The notes under the pieces are model-generated. The model did no database searches and was not told the DNA's origin. It saw only the letters and a list, made by a program, of their open reading frames with translations. Source: Rebecca billardiae RCC1528 (lineage: Eukaryota > Haptophyta). Taken from it: a DNA stretch of 64,000 nt. Of the stretch, positions 48,941 to 59,900 are shown one piece after another. The DNA lies in the NCBI GenBank assembly GCA_965240325.2, contig OZ251223.1, positions 1,240,001 through 1,304,000 on the forward strand, written 5' to 3'. Every line of letters starts with the position of its first letter. Position 1 is the stretch's first letter. The translations under genes and the position numbers were made by a program.

Positions 48941-50083
48941 TCACTGATCGCTCTCAGTCTGAGTCATCGCCGCCGCGGCGCGCCATGCCGTGCAGTGCGG
49001 CTTGTGCAATGTCCACGCGCTCCGCAGGTGCTCGCGGCAGCAGAAGACCGCCACGAGGCACCGCTCGCACTTCTTCACGCCACGGCCTGACTTGGCGCAC
49101 ACCATGCAGCACGCAGCGGCCACCTCGCGATCTCCGGCATGGTCGCCGAGCACCTTGCTCGGATCCACCACGGAGCCGTCAAGCTCGTGCCCACGGCGCA
49201 GTAGCCGCACTCCCTCCGCCACGTCGCGCTGCACGGCCCCGCCTGCAAGCAGCAGGCGCGCCAATGCCGAGTGGGCATGTGGCTGGCCACCGTCGATGGC
49301 CAGCCGGTACCAGCGCACAGCGTCGGCCATATCCTGCGGCACGCCCTCGCCTTGTTCGTAGAGCTCACCCATGTTGTGCTGCGCATCTGCATCGCCCTGC
49401 TCGGCCGCCAGCCGGTACCAGCGCACCGCCTCGGCCAAGTCCTGCTGCACGCCCTCGCCTTCATAGTAGCACGTGCCCAGGTTGGTCTGCGCAGCTGCGT
49501 AGCCATGCTCGGCTGCCAGCCGGTACAAGCGCACCGCCTCTGCCATATCCTGCATCACGCCCTCGCCTCCTTCGTAGCACTCGCCCAGGTTGGTCTGCGC
49601 ACCTGCGTAGCCCTGCTCGGCCGCCAGCCGGAACCAGCGCACTGCCTCGGCCGAGTCCTGTGGCATGCCCTCGCCTCCTGCATAGCACGCGCCCAGGCAG
49701 TTCTGCGCAGCTGCGTAGCCCTGCTCGGCCGCCAGCCGGTACAAGCGCACCGCCTCGGCCATATCTGGCGGCACGCCCTTGCCATCATTGTAGCACACGC
49801 CCAGGTTGGTCTGCGCAGCTGCATCGCCTTGTTCGGCCGCCAGCCGGTACCAGCGCACCGCCTCGGCCATATCCCGCTGCACGCCCTCGCCTCGTGCGTA
49901 GCACCTACCCAGGTTGTACTGCGAAGCTGCATGGCCCAGCTCAGCCGCCAGCCGGTACACGCGCGCCGCCTCGGCCATGAGTGTGCGCGCAGGCACCGTG
50001 CAGCTCGCCAGTGCCAATGCGCGCGCGGGCACACCTCCCTTCACGTCCTTCAGTCTTAGTCGTGGAGCGGGCCGAAAACTCAT
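48941..50083 (-). CDS. Sel1-repeat protein with C-terminal MYND zinc finger (copy 4)
   Basis: 380 residues from the ATG at 50083. The leader MSFRPAPRLRLKDVKGGVPA, then LALASCTVPARTLMAEAARV, is in frame and two residues longer than in copy 5 (RLRLKD versus RLKD). Only seven Sel1 repeats follow, the lowest number in the family, then the divergent last repeat (YRLAIDGGQPHAHSALARL) and the MYND finger (CCMVCAKSGRGVKKCERCL, FCCREHLRSAWTLHKPHC). The open frame continues antisense through hydrolase copy 3, but that part has no independent support. Head to head with hydrolase copy 3, 138 bp between starts. Confidence 0.88.
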   Translation of the reverse strand: MSFRPAPRLRLKDVKGGVPARALALASCTVPARTLMAEAARVYRLAAELGHAASQYNLGRCYARGEGVQRDMAEAVRWYRLAAEQGDAAAQTNLGVCYNDGKGVPPDMAEAVRLYRLAAEQGYAAAQNCLGACYAGGEGMPQDSAEAVRWFRLAAEQGYAGAQTNLGECYEGGEGVMQDMAEAVRLYRLAAEHGYAAAQTNLGTCYYEGEGVQQDLAEAVRWYRLAAEQGDADAQHNMGELYEQGEGVPQDMADAVRWYRLAIDGGQPHAHSALARLLLAGGAVQRDVAEGVRLLRRGHELDGSVVDPSKVLGDHAGDREVAAACCMVCAKSGRGVKKCERCLVAVFCCREHLRSAWTLHKPHCTAWRAAAAMTQTESDQ

Positions 50084-50221
50084 CGCGCGCCCCCACCCGG
50101 TCCGGACTTCGGCACCTTCGTTCGGCACGATGGCGGCCTGAGTGCCGAACCGATGTGACGTCCAGCAGTGTTGTGCGCTTGTCTCGGTGCACGCATCGCC
50201 GCAGGTCGTGGCATCGCTCGC
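50084..50221. promoter_or_regulatory. divergent promoter region, Sel1 copy 4 / hydrolase copy 3
   Basis: 138 bp between the head-to-head ATGs (50083 and 50222), the shortest of the array. It holds TTCGGCACGATGGCGGCCTG and the conserved GTTGTGCGCTTGTCTCGGTG block, and lacks a longer stretch present in units 2 and 4 (CGCCGTACGTACTTGTACGC). Confidence 0.5.
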
Positions 50222-51142
50222 ATGGCGGCTGACGGTGCCGTCATCCCAGGCGCGCTGCCACTTGGGCGCCTCGAGCGCGACGCGGAGTGGGGCGCAGTGC
50301 TGCGAGAGGCGTGGGCTGCGGACGCTCAGATTGGCGCGTTGCCGCAGCGTGGCGCCGAGCTCGCGTCCGAGCCTCTCGAGTACGAGCACGACGGCGTGCG
50401 CTTGCACGGGTGGCTGGCGTACGACTCGACCGCCTCGAGCCCCCGCCCTGGCGTGCTCGTCCTGCACACCGCCGCCGGACCGCGCGATCTCTACTTGCTG
50501 TGGCGCGCGGCCGCGCTCGCCAGCCAAGGGTACGTGGCCCTGGTCGCCGACCTCTACGGCGACAGGGACGGGCAAGGCTGGGAGGTCGAGTTCGCGCGCC
50601 CGCGGATGGAGGCGCTGAAGGCCGACCGGAGGCTGCTGCAGGCGCGCACGCGCGCCGGGCTCACCGCCCTCCGCGCGCACGCGCGCGCGGACGGCGCCCG
50701 GTGCGCCGCGCTCGGCTACTGCCTCGGGGGGCGCGCCGCGCTCGACCTGGCGCGCGCGGGCGACGCGGAGCTGCGCGCCGCCGTGTCGTTCCACGGCATA
50801 CTGGACGCGCTCCCGCCGGAGGCGCTCGGCGAGCGCGTGCACGCGCGCGTCCTCGTCTGCGACGGCGCGCTCGACCCGTTCAACTCGCACGAGGCGCGCT
50901 CGGCGTGCTGCGCGCAGCTGGGCGCGCTCGGCGCCGACTGGGAGATGCAGGCGTTCGGGCGCGCGCGCCACGGCTTCACGTGCCCCGCGCAGCGCCTGAA
51001 CGCCGCCGAGGCGTTCGACTACGAGCCGATGGCGGCGAAGCGCTCGTGGGCCTCCGCACTCGCGTTCCTCGCTGATTCGCTTTCGGCACATGTGCCACAT
51101 GTTGAGCTTCTTGAGGCCCAGCAGACAGCAGTAGCTAGCTAG
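50222..51142 (+). CDS. dienelactone hydrolase family protein (copy 3)
   Basis: 306 residues from the ATG at 50222. Intact and nearly identical to copy 1, with LGYCLGG, VLVCDGALDPF and RARHGFT, giving the Cys-Asp-His triad at the same positions. The main difference is the C-terminus: after AFLADSL it reads SAHVPHVELLEAQQTAVAS instead of DGTSYCAS, because the end of the coding region has changed. Minor substitutions are present (for example PPGR to PLGR, WLTYD to WLAYD, GAEWEM to GADWEM). Copies 1 and 3 therefore both appear functional, with copy 2 broken between them. Confidence 0.9.
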   Translation: MAADGAVIPGALPLGRLERDAEWGAVLREAWAADAQIGALPQRGAELASEPLEYEHDGVRLHGWLAYDSTASSPRPGVLVLHTAAGPRDLYLLWRAAALASQGYVALVADLYGDRDGQGWEVEFARPRMEALKADRRLLQARTRAGLTALRAHARADGARCAALGYCLGGRAALDLARAGDAELRAAVSFHGILDALPPEALGERVHARVLVCDGALDPFNSHEARSACCAQLGALGADWEMQAFGRARHGFTCPAQRLNAAEAFDYEPMAAKRSWASALAFLADSLSAHVPHVELLEAQQTAVAS

Positions 51143-51391
51143 CAGCGGTCTGCTGACTCTCAGCTGATCGATCGACTCTGCGAATATAAGTGTGATATCG
51201 ATCCGGGTGCTGCGGCGTTACCGCCTGCATCGGGCCCGGTCGTAACTCAGATCAGGCGCGTAGCGAACGGTTCATCGTCAGCGGCATGATGATGCTGAGC
51301 CGATTCGGATAATATTATGAGCAGCCGACGTCCGGTCGGCCGGCAGCAGATCGATTATTCCACTATATATGGGGGTATATTTCCAGCAGTC
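51143..51391. other. convergent 3' spacer of the third array unit
   Basis: 249 bp between hydrolase copy 3 and Sel1 copy 5. It resembles the other two spacers but carries an extra CACTATATATGGGGGTATAT stretch near 51361. Confidence 0.7.
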
Positions 51392-52768
51392 TCAGCCTGA
51401 TTGATGGACAGCCTCGTGCTGCTCGCTCTCAGTCCGAGTCATCGCCGCCGCGGCGCGCCACTCCGTGCAGTGCGGCTTGTGCATTTTCCACGCGCTCCGC
51501 AGGTGCTCGCGGCAGCAGAACACCGCCACGAGGCACCGCTCGCACTTCTTCACGCCACGGCCCGACTTGGCGCACACCATGCAGCACGCCGCGGCCACCT
51601 CGCGATCTCCTGCAAAGTGGCAGAGCACCTTGCTCGGATCCACCACGGAGCCGTCAAGCTCGTGCCCGCGGCGCAGCAGCCGAACTCCCTCCGCCACGTC
51701 GCGCTGCACGGCCCCGCCTGCAAGCAGCAGGCGCGCCAATGCCAAGTGGGCTTCTGGCTGGTCGCCGTCGATGGCCAGCCGGTACCAGCGCGCAGCCTCG
51801 GCCATATCCTGCTGCACGCCCTCGCCTCGTTCGTAGCACTCGCCCAGGCTGGACTGTGCAACTGCATTGCCCTGCTCGGCAGCCAGCCGGAACAAGCGCA
51901 CCGCCTCGGCCATATCCTGCTGCACGCCCTCGCCTAGTGCATAGCACCAGCCCAGGCTGGTCTGTGCAGCTGCATTGCCCTGCTCGGCAGCCAGCCGGTA
52001 CCAGCGCACTGCCTCGGCCACATCCTGCGGCACGCCCTCGCCTCGTGCGTAGCACCAGCCCAGGTTGCTCTGCGCACCTGCATTGCCCTGCTCGGCCGCC
52101 AGCCGGTACAAGCGCACTGCCTCGGCCCAGTCCTGCATCACGCCTTTGGCTTGTTCGTAGCACACGCCCAGGTTGCTCTGCGCAACTGCATTGCCCTGCT
52201 CGGCCGCCAGCCGGTACCATCGCACTGCCTCTGCCCAGTCCTGCAGCACGCCCTTGCCTTGTGCGTAGCACACGCCCAGGTTGGTCTGCGCAGCTGCGTA
52301 GCCCTGCTCGGCCGCCAGCCGGTACCAGCGCACTGCCTCGGCCCTGTCCTGGTGCACGCCCTTGCCTTCTTCGTGGCACACGCCCAGGTTGTTCTGCGCA
52401 AGTGCGTGGCCCTGCTCGGCCGCCAGCCGGTACAAGCGCACCGCCTCGGCCATATCTTGCGGCACGCCCTTGCCATCATTGTAGCACACGCCCAGGTTGG
52501 TCTGCGCAGCTGCATCGCCCTGCTCGGCCGCCAGCCGGTACCAGCGCACCGCCTCGGCCATATCCTGCGGCACGCCCTCGCCTCGTGTGTAGCACCAGCC
52601 CAGGTGGTACTGCGCAGCTGCATGGCCCAGCTCAGCCGCCAGGCGGTACAAGCGCGCCGCCTCTGCCATGAGTGTGCGCGCAGGCACCGAGCAGCTCGCC
52701 AGTGCCAAGGGGCGCGCGGGCACACCTCCCTTCACGTCCTTCAGCCGTGGAGCGGGCCGAAAACTCAT
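51392..52768 (-). CDS. Sel1-repeat protein with C-terminal MYND zinc finger (copy 5)
   Basis: 458 residues from the ATG at 52768. The leader MSFRPAPRLKDVKGGVPARP, then LALASCSVPARTLMAEAARL, leads into nine Sel1 repeats (for example YRLAAEQGYAAAQTNLGVCY) and the divergent YRLAIDGDQPEAHLALARL. Then comes the MYND finger (CCMVCAKSG, KKCERCL, FCCREHLRSAWKMHKPHC) and an extended end (TRTESEQHEAVHQSG). The finger reads AWKMHKPHCTEW as in copy 1 rather than AWTLHKPHCTAW as in copies 3 and 4. Head to head with the truncated hydrolase copy 4. Confidence 0.88.
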   Translation of the reverse strand: MSFRPAPRLKDVKGGVPARPLALASCSVPARTLMAEAARLYRLAAELGHAAAQYHLGWCYTRGEGVPQDMAEAVRWYRLAAEQGDAAAQTNLGVCYNDGKGVPQDMAEAVRLYRLAAEQGHALAQNNLGVCHEEGKGVHQDRAEAVRWYRLAAEQGYAAAQTNLGVCYAQGKGVLQDWAEAVRWYRLAAEQGNAVAQSNLGVCYEQAKGVMQDWAEAVRLYRLAAEQGNAGAQSNLGWCYARGEGVPQDVAEAVRWYRLAAEQGNAAAQTSLGWCYALGEGVQQDMAEAVRLFRLAAEQGNAVAQSSLGECYERGEGVQQDMAEAARWYRLAIDGDQPEAHLALARLLLAGGAVQRDVAEGVRLLRRGHELDGSVVDPSKVLCHFAGDREVAAACCMVCAKSGRGVKKCERCLVAVFCCREHLRSAWKMHKPHCTEWRAAAAMTRTESEQHEAVHQSG

Positions 52769-52957
52769 CGCGCGCCGTACGTACTTGTACGCCGAAACCT
52801 GGTCCGGATTGATTGAACCCCTTGGTCCGGACTTCGGCACGATGGATCGGACTTCGTTCGGCACGATGGCGGCCTGAGTGCCGACCGATGTAGACGTGCT
52901 GCAGTGTTGTGCGCTTGTCTCGGTGCATGCATCGCCGCAGGCCGTGGCATCGCTCGC
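52769..52957. promoter_or_regulatory. divergent 5' region, Sel1 copy 5 / hydrolase fragment
   Basis: 189 bp between the starts at 52768 and 52958. It contains CGCCGTACGTACTTGTACGC (shared with unit 2), a short local duplication of TGGTCCGGA / TTGGTCCGGACTTCGG, and the conserved hydrolase 5' block. Confidence 0.5.
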
Positions 52958-53158
52958 ATGGCAGCTGACGGTGCCGTCATCATCCCGGGCGCGCTGCCAG
53001 CTGGGCGCCTCGAGCGCGACGCGGACTGGGGCGCAGTGCTCACGGCGAGAGGCCCATTCAGGGCTGCGCCGCCGGCGACCGCGCCGCCGGCGCCCGACAT
53101 GAACTTCGCCTTCGGTCAAGGCGTAGCCTCGTCAGCATCATCATCATCGTCGTCATGA
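52958..53158 (+). pseudogene. dienelactone hydrolase copy 4, 5' fragment only
   Basis: The ATG at 52958 and the first 26 codons (MAADGAVIIPGALPAGRLER, then DADWGAVL) match the other copies. A CACG insertion then shifts the frame and homology fades by about 53065. The remaining codons to 53158 (FAFGQGVASSASSSSSS) are unrelated, and no catalytic residue is present. This is the broken end of the tandem array. Confidence 0.9.
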
Positions 53159-53167
53159 CGATATGCT

Positions 53168-53301
<134 letters not shown>

Positions 53302-53907
53302 AATCTCTGATTCGATCGTCATCATTAATATCGACGACATCGTAATAACTAGTGATTAGACTGATTGTGATGCATTTAGCTTAAGCTAGCTAGTCGTATA
53401 TACTGTAAAGTGTAATAAAACTACTCGATACGACCGCGCGAGTCTTTATTATAATAAAGTAAACTTTCTAAGATGATGATCACAGATCATCCGAGATCAT
53501 TCAGATGCTGTAGTATAACTATATAGGTATTGATCAGCAGATTGATGAGACTCATGATCACTACGTACACTCCACAGACGATGAGTTTATTTATTATATA
53601 TATATAATATATTGTTTTAACTACGTGCGTAAGGCTCACGGTGGCAGGTTGCCGCGCCATCCTTCATCGCACGCTCTCCGAAGAGAGACCTGCAAACTGG
53701 TAGTCATGATGCGCGGGTCAGAAATCAGCAGAATGCTGATGACGCTCATGTATTACATCATGAGTCATGATGAGTGATGTATCAGTCGTCGGGGCGACGT
53801 CGAGTACGGTAGACTCAGTACGTCGACGATCGCTGCCCGTGCTCGGCATCGGACTCAGCAGCACCAACTCGACGGGCGGACGCGAAGGGCCGCCGCCCGC
53901 GGCCTCA
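53302..53907. other. AT-richer intergenic region
   Basis: About 600 bp of the lowest GC in the right half, with TTTATTATATATATATAATA near 53588. It lies downstream of the giant minus-strand gene and is probably its 3' region. No gene or RNA was recognised. Confidence 0.6.
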
Positions 53908-56900
53908 TCAGCGCAGCGCGCTCCAACCGCGGCGGCACGCCGCCGCCAGCGCGGCGTGCAGCGGCTCCCCCGCGCCGTGCGCGAGGCCCAGGCTGAGCGC
54001 CCACGCGATCAGCGCCGCCCACAGCTGCTCGGCCTCGAGCGACCCCGCGGAGACGACGGCGAGGAGGCACATCGCGGCGAAGGCGGCGAGCGAGGTGACC
54101 CACGCGAGCGGCGCGCGGTGCGGCGGCGTGGGTAGCCAGCGCGCGCACAGCGCCTCCGCGCCCTCGACGAGCGCCGCGCGCACGTACCACCGCTGCAGCG
54201 CGAGCGCGTGCGCGCCCGGCCGCGCCGCGCCGCGTGGCACGCCGATCGCGCGCAGCAGCCGCCGCTCCTCCGCCTGCGTGATCGGGTCGTGCACGTCGGC
54301 CATGAGCGCGCGGAGCGAGCCGGCGCGCAGCTCGCCGTCCCCCGTGCCGCCCGCGCCGTACAGCCGCACGACGTGCCGCAGCCCCAGCAGCTGCGCGCCG
54401 CGCGCCCCCGGCGGCACGGCCGTGATGCGCAGCGGAGAAGAGCCGGCGGCCTCCTGTGCGGAGGGCGCGCGGCGCGCGGCGCGCAGCAGGCGCGTGGCGC
54501 CGAGCACCGCGCCGCGCGCGCCGCGCCCGCTGCTCGAGCCGCTCTCCGCCGACGGGCGCGGCGGGCGCGGCGTCGGCCGCGCCATCGGCGGCGTGCACCG
54601 CGCGCGGCCGGGCGACGCCGCGCCGGCGGTCGCAAAGCCAGGCGCGCCGCGGCCGGGCGAGGGCGCGCCGCGGCCAGGCGAGACCGCGCCGCCCGACGCA
54701 AAGCCAGGGCCGCGCCGGCCGGGCGAGCGCGCGCCCGCGACCGCCACGGGCGGCGGCGGCCCGCGCGGCACGGGCGAGACCTGGCCAAGGCCGGCGGCGC
54801 GCGGCGGCGGCGGCGGCGCGGCGGCGGCGGCGGCTGCGGCGGGCGGCGGCGGCGTGGTGCTCGGCGCAAAGCGCACCGTGGGCGCGGCAGCGGGCCCGCG
54901 CTCGCCGCGCGACTGCCGCCCGCTGGCGTTGCTGCCGCCGCTGCCGCGGCGCGAGCCGCGCCCGCCGCCGCCCCGCCGCCCGCCGCCGCCCTCCTCCGCG
55001 GAGCCCGAGTCAAACTCCTCGTGCACCGCGGCGGTCGCGGCCGCGTCGGCGGCGTCGCTGTCCGAGTCGTCGCTGGACGACAGAGTGGCGGACGCGCGCC
55101 GCCCGCCGCCGCCGCGGAGCTCGGTGGTGTCGGTGGTGGCCTCCGAGATGCTGGAGCGGAGTGTCGCGGAGCGGCGCACGGGCGGATGCGTGCCTTCGCC
55201 GTCGGAGCCGTCGCCGCCACCGTCGGCCGGAACGGCGACGGCGGGCGGCGGCGGCGGCGCGACGCGCGAGCGCGCGGGCTGCGACGGCGCGAACGGCGCC
55301 GGCCCGGCGCTGCCCTCGGCCGCGGGCTGCGCGCCGCCCGGCGGCGCAGCCGCGGGCAGCGGCGGCAGCACCGCGTCCGCGACGGCGGAGATGGGCGGCA
55401 GCTGCGCGCGGCCCGCCCGCACAGGCGCGTCGAGCGGCGCGAGCGCCGTGGGCGGCGCGGGCGGCGTGGCGCGCGGCGGCGGGCGCGCGGCGGGCGGCGA
55501 GGGCGGCGGCGAGGCTGGTACGCCCTCGCCGTCCGCATCGGCGGCGTCGTGGTCGTCGTTGCTCCACGCGGCGTGGCGGCCGTGGCGCGGCGGCGGGTGC
55601 GGCGGCGGCGTCAGGCTCGCCGCCGCGCCGGGCAAGAGCAGAGGCGGCCGCTCGCCGTCCGCCGCCTCCGCAAAGAGCGCGAGCGCGCCGCGCGGCGGCG
55701 CGGCCGAGCGCGAGCGCGAGGCGGTCGCGGGGCGCGGCTGCACGGCAGATGCGGAGCCCGAGGCGCGCGCGGCGGCGGCTGCGCCGACTGCGCCCGGCGG
55801 CAGGCGCGGCGGCGGCGAGAGGCTCGCCGCCGCGCTGGGCGATAGCAGCGGCGGCTGCTCGACGCCGACGCCGCCTGCCGTCTCAACCAGCAGACTGCGG
55901 GTGCCGCGCGGCGGTGCGGCGGAGCGCGGCCGCGCCGGCCGCATCGCGGCCGACGAGATCGGACCGGCGGCGCGCGGCGGCGCGGCGCCGGGCTGCGCGG
56001 CGGCAGCGGCGGCGGCTGTCATCTCGCGCTCGGCGGCGGCGAGCCCGCGCGCGCGCGCCAGCCGGTCGGCCTTGGCCTCGGGCGAGGGCGGCGGCGGGCC
56101 GTCGTCGCGCGGGCTCACGGCGGGCCGCGCCGAGCCGGGGCGAAGCCAGCCCAGCTCGAGGCGCCCGGCGCGCTCGACGGCACGCTCCGCGCCCGCGCCG
56201 CGGCGCAGCGTGTGGTCGTCGCCGCCAAGGCCGGCGCTGCCGCTCTGCGGCACCGGCCGCTCGGCCGTGCCCTCGAGCGGCTCGGGGGTCCAGCTGTGCG
56301 CGTCGGGGGGGCGGGGGGCGGGCGGGCGGGAGCGGCGTTGCTTCCGCGCGCCGCCCGGCGCGGCGCTCGGCGCGCCCTCCGCGCCGGCTGCCGCTGTCGT
56401 CGCCGCCGCCGAGTGCTCCTGCGGCTGCGCCCTCGTCTTCGGCTGCTGCCGCTTCTTCTTGTTGGGCCTCTTCTGCGGCGAGGGCAGGCGCTGCGGCTGC
56501 GGCTGCGCCGGCTCCGTCGGCTGCGGCTGCGCCGGCTCGGGCTGCGGCTTCACCCGCGTGCGCTCAGCGGACGTCGAGCCCGCGCTGCGCTCCGCGGCCT
56601 GCGGCGGCGCCCAACCGCTGCGGCCGGGCGCCGCCGGCGCAGGCGGTGGCAGCGCGGGCTCGGCGGCGCGCGGCGGCGGCGGCGGCGGCGGCAGCGATGG
56701 CGGGAGCTCCAGCGTCGGCCGGGGCATGTGCTCACGCCCGGAGCTGCTGCTACGGCCGAAGCTGCTGCCGCGGCCGACGCTCCTCGCCCGATCGGCGCCG
56801 GCGCCGCCGCCTACGTCCTCGTCACACGCGCCTGTGGTGCGGCGGGATCGCGAGGCGGCCGGCACCGGCGGCAGCGAGGACGGCAGCTCCGGCGTCGGCA

Positions 56901-59900
56901 GGGGCATGCGCTCGCGCCCGAAGCTGCTGCCGCGCCCAAAGCTGCTGCCGCGGCCGACGCTGCTCGCGCGATCAGCACCGCCGCCGCCGCCGTCGCCCAC
57001 GCCGCCGCCGCCGCCGCCGTCGTCTGCAAACGCAGTGCGGCGCGAGCGCGCCGGCGACGCGGCCGTCTGCGCCAGCGCCGAGGGCGCGGCCGCCCCGCCG
57101 CCCGCGCCGCCGCCCTTCTCAATCGGCTCGTCCGCAAACGCGGTGCGGCGCGGCTTGCGTGCCTCCGACAAGCGCGGCGCACTGCCGCCGCTGCTGCGCG
57201 GCGCAGGGCACTCGCCGGTGCGCGGCGGCAGCGCGGCGCTCGCGGGCTGCGAGCTCTGCGGCCGGTCTGGCAGCAGGCACGCATCGGCGCACTGGGCCGG
57301 CTGATGGCTGGCAAAGGAGCTGCCGGCCGTGCGGCACGCGGCCAGGGAGGCGGCGCGCGCGGCGGCGCGTCGGGAGAAGGAGGAGGGCGCCGTGGCGGCG
57401 CACGCGCCGCCGCAAGGCGTTGGCCTCGGCGGCGCGCCCGCCGCGGCGCCCACGCCGCCCTGCTGGTCGAAGGTGTCGTCCTCAGCCTCCTCCTCCTCCG
57501 CCGCCTCCTCTGCGGCATCGTGCGCGCCCGCGCCGCGACCGTCCACGCCGCCGTCGGCGCGCGCGCGTGCGTCGTCGCCGACACGGAACTCGTCGTCCTC
57601 GGAGGAGGAGGCCGCCTCGGCGTGCGCACGCGCGGACGCGACGAGCGCGGCCGCGGCCGCCGCGGCCGCCGCGGCCGCGTGGTGGTGATGGTGGGGCATG
57701 GCGCCGCCGCCCGCCTCCGCGCTCGGCCGCGCGCGCCGCCAGCCGTCTCGCGGCATCCCCATGTCCTCCGCCGAGGGGCGCCGCCGCCGCCACCCGCCGT
57801 CGGGCGGCGCGGCGCCGGGCTCCTCGGTGCCGCGAAGCGCGCAGCTCCCGCCGCGGCCGGCGGCAGTCGCGGAGCGAGGCCTGCAGCAAGGCGAGGGCTC
57901 AGCGGAGGGCTGGGCCCAGGGCGAGGCGAAGGGCGGCGTGCGGCGCAGCGCGGCCAGCACACCGCCGCCCTCCGAGCCAGAGCCAACCGCGCCCGCCTCG
58001 TCCGCCTCGTCCTCGTCGCTGCACCGCTCGGGCAGCGCCAGCCGCCGCTGCTGCATCGGAGGCACGATGCCGCGCCCGCCGAGCGCCGTGGCGGGCGCGT
58101 GGGGCGCGCACCCCGCGCGGTGGTGGTGCGCAGTGCCGGCGGCGGGCGCGGCGGGCGGCTCGGCGGGCGGCGGCGGCGGCGCGTGTGGCGGGCGTGCGTG
58201 CGCCGCGCGCGCCGCCGCCACGGCCGCCGCGACCGTGGGCGCCTGCAGCGGCGCCGCGGCGGGCGCGGGCCGCGCGACGGTCGGCGGCGCGGGCGCGGGC
58301 TCGACAAGCCCGAACGGAGCGGTGCGCACGGCCGAGGCGCGCGTGGGGCGGGTCTTGGAGGTGCGCACTCGCATCGAGACGCTGCCGTCGTGGCGCATGC
58401 TGCCGCCGTCGGCGTCGGAGGCGCGCGCCGCGCTGAGCAGCGCGGCCACCGTGCACGCGGCCGCCTCCTTGCGCTCCGCCGTCCACGCGCCGGCGCCGCT
58501 GCCGCGCCGCGCGCCCGCGGCCGCGTCGGGCGCGGCGTCGGGCGCGAAGCGCGGCTCCGTCGGCCCCGCCGCCGCCTCCGACTGCGCACCACTGTCCGCA
58601 AGCATCGAGGCGACGCGCTGCGCCCGCTCCGCGCCCGGGCTGGGCGTCCACGGCGCCATCAGCATGCCGCGCGGCGAGGGCGCGAGCGCGCCGCCGCGCT
58701 CCGACGGCTCGGTGGACGACGACGACGCTCGCAGCCGAAGCGCCTCGCCGAGCGACGGCGCCGCCGCACCGTCCGCGGCGCCGGCGGGCGGGCCGGGCCT
58801 GCTCGGCTTGCGCGCGCGCGTCGGCGCCACCCGGCCCGCGCCGCGCGAGCCGCGCCGCTCGAGCACGCCGCGCGCATCCGCCCCCTTCCCCCACGCGGCG
58901 GCGGCGGCCGCGGCCTCGGCCGCATCCAAGTCTGATCCCCCCGAGGAATCGGAGCCGCGCCCACCGCAGTACCGGTTGGGCGCTCCGCCGCCGAGTGGCG
59001 CGACGCGCCCGGCGCTGCCCGGCGCGCGCGGCGAGAGCAGCCGCTCGGGGCTGGCGACGACCAGCGGCCCGCCCGGCGCGGGGCCGCCGCCCGCGGGCGA
59101 GTCGCGCGCCGAGGGCGCTCGAAGCTCCTCGCGGATGCGCGACATGCGAGCGGCGCGCGCGGCGGCCGAGTGGCTCTGGCTGCCGCGCTGCAGCAGCTGC
59201 GGCGGGTGCGCGGCGGCGGCGTCGGGCTCGGCGCGCAGCTGCGCGTCGAGCAGCGCGCGCAGCGCGCGCTGCAGCCGCGCGCCAGTCGAGCGGCGCGTGC
59301 CCGCGGCGGCCAGCGCCCACACTCGTCCGAGCGCCGCGCGCGCGGGCGCGCCGGGCGCGGCGCACAGCGCGGCGCGCAGCAGCAGCGGCGCGGCCGCGAC
59401 GGCGGCCGCGCCGCCGCGCAGCCCGAGAAGCCGCGCCGCCGCGCCGCCGCCGTGCAGCGCGCAGCTCGCCGCGAGCTGCAGCGCGGCCGCGCCGAACGCC
59501 TCGTGCACGAGCTGCGCGCACGGCGGCACCGGCCGTGCGAGCTGCCATCGGAGCAGCAGCGCGAGCGGGTGCTCGTCACGCCACCAACCCGTCCAGCGCG
59601 GGCCGCGGGCATCGGCGGCGGCGTGCTCGGCGGCGCGGGCCGCGCCGCCGCCGCCCTCCGCGTCCGCCGACTCGTCCGCGTCGCCCCAGTCGCGCTCAGC
59701 GGATGCGGGCGAGGCGGCGGCCGCGCGCCGCGCGCGGCGCGCGAGCGCGGCCGCCACGAGTCCGGCCGGCGGCGGCTTGGCCCACGACCAGCCTTGCTCG
59801 TTGGAGAAGGAGGAGGCGGTGGTCTCGGAGGGCGAGGAGCGCTCGGAGGCGGCGGTGGACGAGCAGCGGAACGACGCCGGGCCCTTCTTGCCCACCACGC

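Larger units (their letters stand above)
44951..53065. repeat. tandem array of hydrolase(+)/Sel1-MYND(-) units (three full, one partial)
   Basis: The same junction sequence (AGTGCCGA-CCGATG, GTTGTGCGCTTGTCTCGGTG, CACGCATCGCCGCAGG) marks unit starts near 44951, 47724, 50139 and 52874, giving units of about 2773, 2415 and 2735 bp. Each full unit has a plus-strand hydrolase, a shared 3' spacer (AGCAGCGGTCTCAGCAGATC and similar) and a minus-strand Sel1-MYND gene. The fourth unit stops inside the hydrolase. Unit length differences follow mainly the number of 108-bp Sel1 repeats. Confidence 0.92.

Noticed and set aside
50084-51100. Minus-strand extension of the Sel1 copy 4 frame through hydrolase copy 3 (719 codons in total)
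   Set aside because: The extension is antisense to the conserved hydrolase, and the family start MSFRPAP is at 50083. There is no evidence for a fusion.
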